A DNA stretch of 64,000 bases from Phocaeicola salanitronis DSM 18170 (lineage in GTDB: Bacteria > Bacteroidota > Bacteroidia > Bacteroidales > Bacteroidaceae), in the NCBI RefSeq assembly GCF_000190575.1, contig NC_015164.1, positions 3,806,001 to 3,870,000 on the forward strand, written 5' to 3'. Each line of letters opens with the position of its first letter. The stretch's first letter is position 1. Shown piece by piece: positions 1-7,355 of this stretch. Under the pieces are notes generated by a model. It was not told the DNA's origin, searched no databases, and saw only the letters and a list, made by a program, of their open reading frames with translations. The translations under genes were made by a program, and so were the position numbers.

Positions 1-2
1 GT

Positions 3-1196
3 AACGCAGATAATAGTACGAATGATTGGTCTAATGGACGTACAAATATGTTGGTTAATGTCGGCATCTTAAGAAACTCAAACTCTACTAACTGGCAAAC
101 GGTTGAATGGTATGATTATGAAAGAAACAGTGGTTACATAGATTTTACACAAGTTGGGTATTTGGATGATAATTCATTGGCGAATCATCAGTGGGAGTAT
201 GAGTTGAATAGTAATAGTGCGTTTTATGCTTGTTTATCGCGTAACCGCGATTTAAATGGGAATGGTAATATAGATAGAGATGAAGTACGTTGGTATCTGC
301 CAGCTTTATCACAATATTTACGTATGGGGATCGGTACCAAAGCATTATCTAATGAAACCCAATTATACACAGGTATCAAATCTCAAATGCAAGCAGATGG
401 ATATCCTGGTAGTTATTTAAAAGACGGTGCTTTATATTTTGTAAATACAAGCGACCCTAGAGACGGAGGAGATTTCACTTTATATTGGGCTGTAGAAGTC
501 GGTTCTTATGGTTCCCCAGGCATGGGAGGTGGAGGTGCTATGATACGTTGCGTGCGTAATCTTCCTAATGAAAGTGTTGTACAAAATGCACATGATGACG
601 AAACTTTAGTAAATGACAAGGCTTTGGCTGTTCCTGTTTACGGAACATTAAAAGCGATTAATTATGGTGATGATAAAAATGCAGTGTTTGATTTTGGAGA
701 CCGGTTGGTAGAATCAATTTTCCGAAATAGTGCTCAAGCACAATGGGGTCCTTATCTTCCTCATACAGAAGAAGATGATGATGAAATGATGTTGCCAGGG
801 GCATTCGTTGTTGCAGCAACTGATACTAATGTGTCAAATGCGCAAATTGCATTTGGAATATATACAAATGGCAATTATGATTATGGTGACGATCCTTGTT
901 CTACATATTCAGAAGCAAATGATAGAAGTGATAGAGGATATTGGCGTACGCCTAATCTTAATGAACTGATGGTTATGTCTACAGTAAATGATCAGATTCA
1001 AATGGCAACCAATTCATTTTCAAGGACTCGATTTTCAAATTCAAGAGTTCGACCTGGCTTCTATTTTAACACTTCAGGAATGATAACCGTTAATGGGTCA
1101 GGAGATGACCATACAGGTAACATCAATGGTGGTGGTTACGTTCGTTGTGTACGTGATGCTACAGTTGATGATTTGAATGAGGCTAGAGATTGGTAA
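3..1196 (+). CDS. DUF4906-like surface protein, 5' end cut by window edge
   Basis: The reading frame is open from the first bases of the window through the ATG at 48 to the TAA at 1194-1196, so 397 residues of a longer protein are visible and the true start lies outside. About 67 residues after the ATG at 48 there is an EF-hand-like loop (DLNGNGNIDRDE, acidic/Asn at loop positions 1, 3, 5, 9 and 12) followed by VRWYLPAL. Further on come YWAVEVG and an IRCVRN motif that recurs as VRCVRD near the C-terminus. This arrangement is what I recall from DUF4906 proteins of Bacteroides, many of which are exported and sit near Mfa-type fimbrial genes. The gene is clearly richer in A+T than the genes to its right, which hints at transfer or variable surface-gene status. 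Family assignment is from memory of the motif pattern; function is unknown. Confidence 0.6.
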   Translation, partial: NADNSTNDWSNGRTNMLVNVGILRNSNSTNWQTVEWYDYERNSGYIDFTQVGYLDDNSLANHQWEYELNSNSAFYACLSRNRDLNGNGNIDRDEVRWYLPALSQYLRMGIGTKALSNETQLYTGIKSQMQADGYPGSYLKDGALYFVNTSDPRDGGDFTLYWAVEVGSYGSPGMGGGGAMIRCVRNLPNESVVQNAHDDETLVNDKALAVPVYGTLKAINYGDDKNAVFDFGDRLVESIFRNSAQAQWGPYLPHTEEDDDEMMLPGAFVVAATDTNVSNAQIAFGIYTNGNYDYGDDPCSTYSEANDRSDRGYWRTPNLNELMVMSTVNDQIQMATNSFSRTRFSNSRVRPGFYFNTSGMITVNGSGDDHTGNINGGGYVRCVRDATVDDLNEARDW

Positions 1197-1221
1197 TATT
1201 TTTATATCTCTATCAATAAAG

Positions 1222-1237
1222 GGGGGAAGCGTCCCCC
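1222..1237 (+). terminator. G/C-rich hairpin downstream of DUF4906 gene
   Basis: A 6-bp stem GGGGGA/TCCCCC with a 4-nt loop lies 25 nt after the stop codon. It lacks a clean T run, so it may only help the stronger hairpin downstream. Confidence 0.4.
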
Positions 1238-1273
1238 GCACATTTTACTTAAATTAGTAATCTATGTTTAGGG

Positions 1274-1309
1274 AATCGGCTCGCAGGGATGCGCGCCGAT
1301 TTTATTTTT
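1274..1309 (+). terminator. Rho-independent terminator of the DUF4906 gene
   Basis: A 7-bp stem AATCGGC/GCCGATT (1274-1280 with 1295-1301) runs directly into TTATTTTT, the usual shape of an intrinsic terminator. Confidence 0.75.
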
Positions 1310-1370
1310 ACCTCCTCATCCGCATAGTTGGTCATACCTGTGCAAGTTAAGGCGAAAGACACATTCTGTT

Positions 1371-1505
1371 ATTGAATTCCGCAAACATTCCATGTAGGGG
1401 CGTATCGCATACGCCCGAATGCGTCAACTAATCCACATGGATGTTTTCAGGGCGTATGCGATACGCCCCTACATGGCAATTGGGTGGAAGGCGGATATTC
1501 AATTC
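1371..1505. repeat. GTAGGGGCG stem-loop repeat, copy 1
   Basis: The core at 1391-1475 has long inverted arms (CATGTAGGGGCGTATCGCAT and its complement) around a 33-nt loop beginning GAATGCG. Each arm is itself quasi-palindromic (GGGCGTAT-CGC-ATACGCCC), so it can fold as one long stem or two small hairpins. Outer flanks AATTCCGC and GCGGATATTC are also inverted. The right flank stops 2 nt short of the stop codon of the minus-strand ATPase gene. Related copies lie at 16320-16443 and 49699-49826. It resembles a non-autonomous (MITE or REP-like) element; no transposase is visible. Confidence 0.85.
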
Positions 1506-1507
1506 CA

Positions 1508-2629
1508 CTATTTCACGAACGGCCAATAATTTTCCGGTGTAATGACCTCGTAAGTTGAGTTTGGGTAAGAGTTGGCAAAAGCTTTGGGTAAACTGCTCTT
1601 GGCTTTCCCATTCCATTTAAATTCAAATGTATGTAGTATTCCGTCTTGTTCCTCTATTAAGTCAATCTCTTGCTGTTCGTGTGTACGCCAAAAGAACAAT
1701 TGGGCATAATTGCAGTAATAAGCGTTCCGCTTTATCCGTTCGCTTACCATTAAGTTTTCCCACAAGGCACCGGCATCGTTTCTTAATGCCAATGGCGCAA
1801 AGTTTGACAGGACAGCGTTTCTTATCCCGTTGTCATAGAAATAAACCTTTTTCCCTTTCTTTATTTCATTCCGCAGATTGCGGCTAAACGAATCCAGCCT
1901 GAACACGACAAAACATTTCTCCAACAGATTGATATAGGTTTCTACCGTGCCTCTGTCTACACCCAACAGGCTGCTAAGCTCGTTGTATGAAACCTCGCTG
2001 CCCAATTGTAGAGCCAGTGCCCTTACCAACTTTTGAATCAGGTCTGGTTTCTTTATGCCTCTATAAGTGAACAGGTCTTTATACAGATAATTGTTCGTGA
2101 GCGAGATTAAGGTGCGTTTGGCATCGCCCGGCTCTGTTACCACTTCCGGATAAAGCCCATAAACCATTCTGTTTTCCAACAATCTGCCCTCCTCTCTCTC
2201 CGAACTGTTCATTGCCAGTTCAGCCAAAGAAAGCGGGAACAAGTTGTATTCAATCAGCCTTCCGGTGGCAGGTTCGTTTACTTCGCTGGCTATGTCAAGC
2301 GATGAAGAGCCTGTAACGACTACTTGGGTATCCAGCTTCAGGTCCCCAATCATTTTCAGTGTCAGTCCAATATTTTTCACCCGTTGGGCTTCGTCTATGA
2401 ATACAAGATCGTAAGGCAGCAAGAGCTGTTTCAATTCGGTTGAGGTCTTACCTTCTAAAGCCAAGGTGTCATCTACATTGTCACAATTCAATAAAAGCAC
2501 CTTTTCTTTTCCCTCGCGTAGCTCGGAAAGCAAAGTAGTCTTGCCGACTTGTCTTGCCCCCAACAGGACAATCACCTTTTTACGCTTGTAATCGGATAAA
2601 ATAGAATTCTTTATTATACGGCTTATCAT
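1508..2629 (-). CDS. ATP-binding protein, AAA family with DUF4143
   Basis: The protein has 373 residues. Walker A is GARQVGKTT at residues 24-32 and Walker B is LVFIDEA at 75-81, both in the N-terminal AAA domain. The C-terminal third (from about residue 190) fits the DUF4143 region, which has a PD-(D/E)XK nuclease-like flavour: EIDLIEEQ followed by FEFKW near residues 325-345. These single-gene ATPases are scattered and fast-moving in Bacteroidales genomes; their role is unsettled, and some workers link them to toxin or defence functions. The gene stands alone. The start is ATG, preceded by a good Bacteroides-type promoter at 2647-2677, and it ends against repeat copy 1. The frame is intact. 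Confidence 0.88.
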   Translation of the reverse strand: MISRIIKNSILSDYKRKKVIVLLGARQVGKTTLLSELREGKEKVLLLNCDNVDDTLALEGKTSTELKQLLLPYDLVFIDEAQRVKNIGLTLKMIGDLKLDTQVVVTGSSSLDIASEVNEPATGRLIEYNLFPLSLAELAMNSSEREEGRLLENRMVYGLYPEVVTEPGDAKRTLISLTNNYLYKDLFTYRGIKKPDLIQKLVRALALQLGSEVSYNELSSLLGVDRGTVETYINLLEKCFVVFRLDSFSRNLRNEIKKGKKVYFYDNGIRNAVLSNFAPLALRNDAGALWENLMVSERIKRNAYYCNYAQLFFWRTHEQQEIDLIEEQDGILHTFEFKWNGKAKSSLPKAFANSYPNSTYEVITPENYWPFVK

Positions 2630-2646
2630 AGTTCTATTTTTTCTTA

Positions 2647-2677
2647 CAAAGTTAAGAAAAAGGAGCGAAATCGCAAA
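2647..2677 (-). promoter_or_regulatory. Promoter of the DUF4143 ATPase gene
   Basis: On the minus strand the -7 element TAACTTTG (2647-2654) and the -33 element TTTG (2674-2677) are 19 nt apart, matching the Bacteroides consensus. The -33 element lies inside the first of two 23-bp direct repeats. Confidence 0.7.
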
Positions 2678-2723
2678 ATTAAGCCGAATTTGTAGAATAG
2701 AATCGCAAAATTAAGCCGAATTT
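2669..2723. repeat. Pair of 23-bp direct repeats over the ATPase promoter
   Basis: The same 23 bases, containing CGCAAAATTAAGCCGAATTT, occur at 2669-2691 and 2701-2723 with a 32-bp period (about three helical turns). The first copy covers the -33 element of the ATPase promoter. They could be operator sites or a simple duplication. Confidence 0.7.
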
Positions 2724-2840
2724 ATAGATTTGGCAGGGTCACAGACCCGCTTCTTATTCGAATGTACCAAAGAATTATGTGCGTATGGATTTGTGCATTT
2801 AATGGAACACAGAATACATCCGAAGAGGCTTCGTAAACGA

Positions 2841-2940
2841 ACATAAGTGAAATAGCCGAGTCACTTATGTAAAGTGCCCGATCTACTTATGTTAAACGGT
2901 CAAGTTACTTATGTTCGTCAAAATGCATGCTTGACCGTTT
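2841..2940. repeat. Octamer array with 22-bp period plus hairpin
   Basis: ACATAAGT (2841-2848, inverted) and ACTTATGT at 2863-2870, 2885-2892 and 2907-2914 start exactly 22 bp apart while the 14 bases between them differ. An overlapping inverted repeat AAACGGTCAAG/CTTGACCGTTT pairs 2894-2904 with 2930-2940. No gene is seen here. The spacing places all octamers on one face of the helix, which suggests protein binding. Confidence 0.75.
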
Positions 2941-2969
2941 TATCTACATAGACATAACCGTCTGTTATA

Positions 2970-3145
2970 AGAGCCTGTTTAAATTTTCCAATAAAGTAAT
3001 ATTCTATCAGGTTCTTTTGTGTTTGTTTCCGGTCTGTTTTCCCGATTTTATTCGTCAGATAGCCCGCTATCCTCCTCATAAAATCAGAAAAACATCCTCG
3101 AAAACAATTCGCAAAATTAACCTGAGCAAAATTTAAACAGGCTCT
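2970..3145. mobile_element. MITE-like element, long form, copy 1
   Basis: The terminal inverted repeats are AGAGCCTGTTTAAATTTT and AAAATTTAAACAGGCTCT, about 176 bp end to end. The middle carries an inverted pair around TTCGTCAGATAGCCCGCTAT, which recurs in the long element at 18909-19102. There is no coding capacity; short open frames across it are by-products of the repeats. Confidence 0.75.
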
Positions 3146-3262
3146 AATTTTGTCGAAACTCTGGATACCTATCGGATATTTCATCATGGCACGTGCATTT
3201 TTTTGAATACAATTACAAAGAAACGAATTAATTTCGGGAAAGACAAGGGGCTTCTTTATTCA

Positions 3263-3384
3263 AACGCAGTGACGCAGAAGCGCAGAGCTTATTTTTGAGA
3301 GAGCAAAGAGCACAGAGGGTATGTTTGGCTCCGTGTTCTTTGCTCTCTCTAAATTATTCTTCTGCGTCTTTGCGTCTCTGCGTT
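3263..3384. repeat. Large two-tier inverted repeat after the AsmA gene
   Basis: Outer arms are built of ACGCAG-type units (3263-3288 against about 3358-3384). Inner arms start with GAGAGAGCAAAGAGCACAGA and are matched by its near-complement up to about 3350. It lies 22 nt beyond the stop of the minus-strand AsmA gene and could end transcription. Confidence 0.7.
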
Positions 3385-3405
3385 CCATATTCTGATTTCG
3401 CAGGC

Positions 3406-5880
3406 TTATTTCTTCTTTTTAAACAAGTTGAGCGCCTTGTCGATAACGGATTCTTTTTCCTCGGATTCACCTTCTTTCGAATCGTTACCAACGATGCCCT
3501 TTAGGGCTTGTTCGGCGGCGTTCTTGGCAAGGCTTGCCATGTCGATGCCTACTTGGGGCGAGGTGAATGTTCCTCCGATGGTCATGTCTACCGTGCCAAA
3601 AGCCGAGCCGATTCCTCCCGAAGGCAACGTGATTTTACCCGTATAGTCGATGGTTTGGTCCAGGCCGGTAGAGCCGGAAAGGTTCATGGTGTAATCGCCC
3701 AGCTTTAAGTCGAACGGTTCGGTATTTACCCGTCCGTCTTTTATCTCGAAACTGAGGTCAAGGTCCTTTACTGGAATGTCTTTCATCGAAGGTTTCTTTA
3801 CGATGTCAGCCACTTGATTGATGAATTTCACATCGCTTAAGCTCAAGTCTTGGGTCGATAAGTTCCCGCTTCCTTGTACCTTTTGCATTACGGGGCTCAT
3901 GTTTTCGTCGAGCGGAGCGTCTATCTGGAGCTTGCCTGAGAAGTTTCCTTTCAGCCCGCTGAAGATAGGAGCCAGTTGCTGTACCAGCCCTAACTCTTGG
4001 TAAGCTTGGGCGAAGCCGATGTCCTTCATGTCAAACCCTGCGTTCAGGCGTGGCTGGCTGGCTTTCGGAGCCGAATAAGCGCCGTTGGCGGTGATGCTTC
4101 CTCCCATGGTGTTGAAGGAAAGGTTGCGCATGTCTATGGTGCCGTTTTTGACCAATAGCGTACCGTTTACGTTCTCCAGCTTCATTTTGTCGAACAATAC
4201 TTCTTTCAGGTTTGCCTGCATGTTGAAGTCGATGTTTTCGGGGATGCGGATGACTCCGGAAGAAGAACTTGCCGCGGTCGTGTCGGTTGGGGCTTGGGTT
4301 TGTACTGCCGTGGTGTCTGAACTGATGAAGTCGTTCAGGTTCAGGTGATTGCTGCTCACGTTGAGGTTCCCTTTCAGGGTGGAGCCTTTCAAGACGTAGC
4401 CTAAATAGTTCTCGAAACGGCTATCCAAGGTTACATCGTTATTGCCTATGTTGACCGTAGTTTCGCTCAGTTGCAGGTAACGGGGCGAGAACGTGAAGGT
4501 AGAACGTTGGATGTCTACGGCAGGTATGTCTTTCATATTCAGCTTCATGCCGTTCAGGCGGATGCTTCCTTCGGCTTTCATCTGCCCGTATTGTTCTTTC
4601 TCGATATACGATAACCTTCCGGCAAGGCTCATGTCTGCTTGGATGGTTCCGTTAAGCGACATGTCTTCCAGCGGATAGACATCTTTAATCTTGCCTAAGT
4701 CGAGTGTCCCTTTCGCCGTAGCCTGCAGGTCGGGGTCGCTGGTGGGAGTCTTTACAATGGCTTTCAGGCTGAACGGATTACCTGCCAAGGTGAAGTCGAA
4801 GGGGCTGATAGTCACTTCGGTCGCATCGATATTCCCGCCCGGATTCTTGACCGTAGCCGAGATATTGATGCCGTCTACGCCGGCGGGCAGAGACGGATAG
4901 CGGAACATGGCGTTCTCTACATTGAGCGCCACTTCAAACTGGGGCATCTGGTCTTGCGTCAACGTTCCTTTGGCAAATGCCGTAAGTGAAGCCTTTCCGT
5001 CAGTTTTCAGGTCTTGGAAGTCTTTCGCATAGATAGCGGGGATGAGCGAAAGCAGCTCCTTGAATCCTACTTCGTTCGTATTCAGCTTGATGTCCATTCC
5101 CATGCCGTCTTTTTGCATGGCTGCCCATCCGTCAATATTCAGCTTGATGGCATTCAGGCTGATGGAATTGTCCTGTAAGGTGAATTTCTTGTTTACAAGG
5201 TCGGCAGCCACGTTCATGTCGGCTTTCAATGCGGCATGATTTAAGAAGGGTACACCGCCTGTGCGGTACGTGAGCGAGGGAGTTTCCAGTTCCAAGTCGA
5301 CAAGGGTCCGTTCGCTTCCGAAGTCTCCCGAGCAAGTTGCTTTCAGGTTTTCGATAGCGGCATACATGCCTGCCTGACGGTCATCGTAGCTTACCGACAA
5401 ATCCTTGACAGACAGCTTTTTCAGTTTGATGCGGATAGGCGAGCTTTCGGCAGGGCTTTCCTGTACGGTATCGGTTTCGGCGGAAGCCTTCATGACATCC
5501 CAGTTGGGTTGTCCGTTTTCCAGTACAATCGCCTTTACCTTGGTGTCTTCGATGATAATCTTGGAAATGTCGTATCCGCTATCTCCGAAAAGCGAAAGAA
5601 GGTTGACCGCCGCGGTCAGTTCCCCGGCTTGGATGAGCGTATCGTTTTCGAATGCTCCCGCACCTTTCAGATAGAAGTCTTCCAGTGTGACCGAAGCGGA
5701 CGGGAAGTTGCGCAACAAGCTGATGTTGAGCGCACCGAAATCAAACTGAGCATTGAGCATCTTGTTTCCTTCTTGCTTGACAAGCTGTTCTATTTTCCCT
5801 TGAAAAGCAAAAGGAAGAACCAAAAGCAGGATAAGAATCACGCCTACCGTGATGCCTGCGATTTTTAAAGCCTTTTTCAT
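3406..5880 (-). CDS. AsmA-like family protein
   Basis: The protein has 824 residues. An N-terminal membrane anchor (about residues 7-27, GVILILLLVLPFAF) is followed by a long, repetitive beta-rich region with AsmA features: LRNFPSASVTLEDF near residue 57, and a C-terminal AsmA-like region from about 600 on (SGKLQIDAP, LSTQDLSLSDVKFI, YTGKITLPSG). A Ser/Thr-rich linker sits near residue 520 and the tail is Lys-rich. AsmA/TamB/YhdP-type proteins are thought to bridge the periplasm and carry lipids between membranes; which lipid is not evident here. It is a single-gene unit on the minus strand, divergent from the Smr-domain gene. The start is the ATG at 5880, ahead of the obvious signal anchor. 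Confidence 0.85.
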   Translation of the reverse strand: MKKALKIAGITVGVILILLLVLPFAFQGKIEQLVKQEGNKMLNAQFDFGALNISLLRNFPSASVTLEDFYLKGAGAFENDTLIQAGELTAAVNLLSLFGDSGYDISKIIIEDTKVKAIVLENGQPNWDVMKASAETDTVQESPAESSPIRIKLKKLSVKDLSVSYDDRQAGMYAAIENLKATCSGDFGSERTLVDLELETPSLTYRTGGVPFLNHAALKADMNVAADLVNKKFTLQDNSISLNAIKLNIDGWAAMQKDGMGMDIKLNTNEVGFKELLSLIPAIYAKDFQDLKTDGKASLTAFAKGTLTQDQMPQFEVALNVENAMFRYPSLPAGVDGINISATVKNPGGNIDATEVTISPFDFTLAGNPFSLKAIVKTPTSDPDLQATAKGTLDLGKIKDVYPLEDMSLNGTIQADMSLAGRLSYIEKEQYGQMKAEGSIRLNGMKLNMKDIPAVDIQRSTFTFSPRYLQLSETTVNIGNNDVTLDSRFENYLGYVLKGSTLKGNLNVSSNHLNLNDFISSDTTAVQTQAPTDTTAASSSSGVIRIPENIDFNMQANLKEVLFDKMKLENVNGTLLVKNGTIDMRNLSFNTMGGSITANGAYSAPKASQPRLNAGFDMKDIGFAQAYQELGLVQQLAPIFSGLKGNFSGKLQIDAPLDENMSPVMQKVQGSGNLSTQDLSLSDVKFINQVADIVKKPSMKDIPVKDLDLSFEIKDGRVNTEPFDLKLGDYTMNLSGSTGLDQTIDYTGKITLPSGGIGSAFGTVDMTIGGTFTSPQVGIDMASLAKNAAEQALKGIVGNDSKEGESEEKESVIDKALNLFKKKK

Positions 5881-5987
5881 AATTTGCCTCCTATTATATA
5901 TTAGTTAGAAGAAATCGCTGGCAAGTTATCAAGAAAATGCGGGATAAACAAGTAAAGAAAGTGTAAAAGTGAGGGTTGTAACACACG

Positions 5988-6022
5988 TTTTGTTAATTGA
6001 ATGGATAATTTTTCTACCTTTG
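5988..6022 (+). promoter_or_regulatory. Promoter of the Smr-domain gene
   Basis: TTTTG at 5988-5992 and TACCTTTG at 6015-6022 are separated by 22 nt, close to the Bacteroides -33/-7 layout. The ATG at 6059 follows 37 nt later. Confidence 0.7.
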
Positions 6023-6058
6023 TCTTCCAATAGACCATATAATAAAAGGAGAACGAAT

Positions 6059-7117
6059 ATGAAAATAGGAGATAAAGTGCGCTTCCTGAGTGAAGTGGGA
6101 GGCGGAATCGTGAAAGGATTCCAAGGGAAAGACATTGCGCTGGTAGAGGGAGAAGACGGATTCGAGATACCGATGCTGGTGAAAGAATGCGTGGTTATCG
6201 AGACCGATGATTACAACATCCCGTTGAAATCAAACAAGAAAACGAATGTGCCGGAAACGGTGGACGAAGAGCCGGAAGAAGAAGAGGAGAAGCCCGTCAC
6301 TTACCGTGCCCCGGAAATAAAAGGGAACGATGTGCTGAACGTGTATCTGGCATACGTGCCGCAAGACGTTAAGGCGATTTCTACAACGGCTTTCGATGCC
6401 TATTTGGTGAACGATAGCAATTATTTCATTGATTATCTGTATCTCTCGGCGGAAGGAAAGAACTGGACTTTGCGTAGCAGAGGGACGGTCGCTCCCAATA
6501 TGAAGCAGCTTTTGGAGGAATTTGAGAAGAGCGAGTTAAGCAATATGGAACATGTTGCCGTGCAGTTGCTGGCATACAAAGACGACCGTACTTTCCTGAT
6601 GAAACCGGTGGTCGGCACGGAATTGCGCATTGATACGGTGAAGTTTTATAAGCTCCATACGTTCCAGCAAACCGATTTCTTCGCAGAACCGGCATTGTTG
6701 TACGACATTGTGCGTGATGATGAGGAGGCGAAGCAAGTTTTTGTTTCGGCGGACGACATCAAGGAAGCGTTGTTGCAGAAGAGCGTATCGGACAAGCCTA
6801 AAATGCCGAAGAACCGCCAGCCGAAAGTGAAGAACGACATTGTGGAAATAGATTTGCACATTCACGAGCTGCTGGATGACACCGGCGGCATGAGCAATGC
6901 CGAAATGCTTCATTACCAGTTGGACGTATTCCGGAAAACGCTGGACGAATACAAGAACAAGAAAGGGCAACGGATTGTATTTATTCACGGGAAAGGCGAC
7001 GGCGTATTGCGCCGGGCGATTCTGGACGAGTTGAAGCGTAAATACAAGAACTATTCCAGCCAGGACGCATCCTTCCGCGAGTATGGTTTCGGAGCGACGA
7101 TGGTCACGATTCATTAG
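6059..7117 (+). CDS. DUF2027/Smr domain protein
   Basis: The protein has 352 residues. I chose the ATG at 6059 because it starts [16 protein letters not shown] right after AAAGGAGAACGA. An upstream in-frame ATG at 5969 would lie in front of the promoter. Residues 1-50 form a small beta domain like the KOW/Tudor start of DUF2027 proteins. An acidic Glu-Pro linker (about 65-80) and a central region follow. The C-terminal 80 residues are a Smr domain: [12 protein letters not shown] near 265, then [14 protein letters not shown] (HGxGxG signature) and [10 protein letters not shown] at the end. Smr domains, as in MutS2, are nucleases acting on branched nucleic acids or stalled translation. The exact substrate here is unknown. 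A terminator follows at 7244-7275. Confidence 0.85.
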   Translation: MKIGDKVRFLSEVGGGIVKGFQGKDIALVEGEDGFEIPMLVKECVVIETDDYNIPLKSNKKTNVPETVDEEPEEEEEKPVTYRAPEIKGNDVLNVYLAYVPQDVKAISTTAFDAYLVNDSNYFIDYLYLSAEGKNWTLRSRGTVAPNMKQLLEEFEKSELSNMEHVAVQLLAYKDDRTFLMKPVVGTELRIDTVKFYKLHTFQQTDFFAEPALLYDIVRDDEEAKQVFVSADDIKEALLQKSVSDKPKMPKNRQPKVKNDIVEIDLHIHELLDDTGGMSNAEMLHYQLDVFRKTLDEYKNKKGQRIVFIHGKGDGVLRRAILDELKRKYKNYSSQDASFREYGFGATMVTIH

Positions 7118-7243
7118 TATGTGTAAGTCTTTAAAAATGATTGCCATAAACGGAGAGACGGAGTTTCATGTTAGTTTATATAGGGTGAAACTTTAGTTTT
7201 GGCAAGGTGAAACTTGTTATGAAACCGGATAGCTTTTCCAGGC

Positions 7244-7275
7244 AAGGCTGCTTTGTTTCCCGGAGCAGCCTTTTT
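7244..7275 (+). terminator. Rho-independent terminator after the Smr gene
   Basis: A 9-bp stem AAGGCTGCT/AGCAGCCTT (7244-7252 with 7264-7272) is followed by a T-rich run. Confidence 0.8.
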
Positions 7276-7355
7276 CTCTTCCCTTTTTTGTTTATTTTAA
7301 TGGAAAAGATGCAGCGTTTCGGGAAATATTTCGTTTCTTTATAAAACCAAATTGA

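Noticed and set aside
2918..3187. Small open frames on both strands over 2918-3187
   Set aside because: They coincide with the inverted arms of the MITE-like element and differ only by its symmetry.
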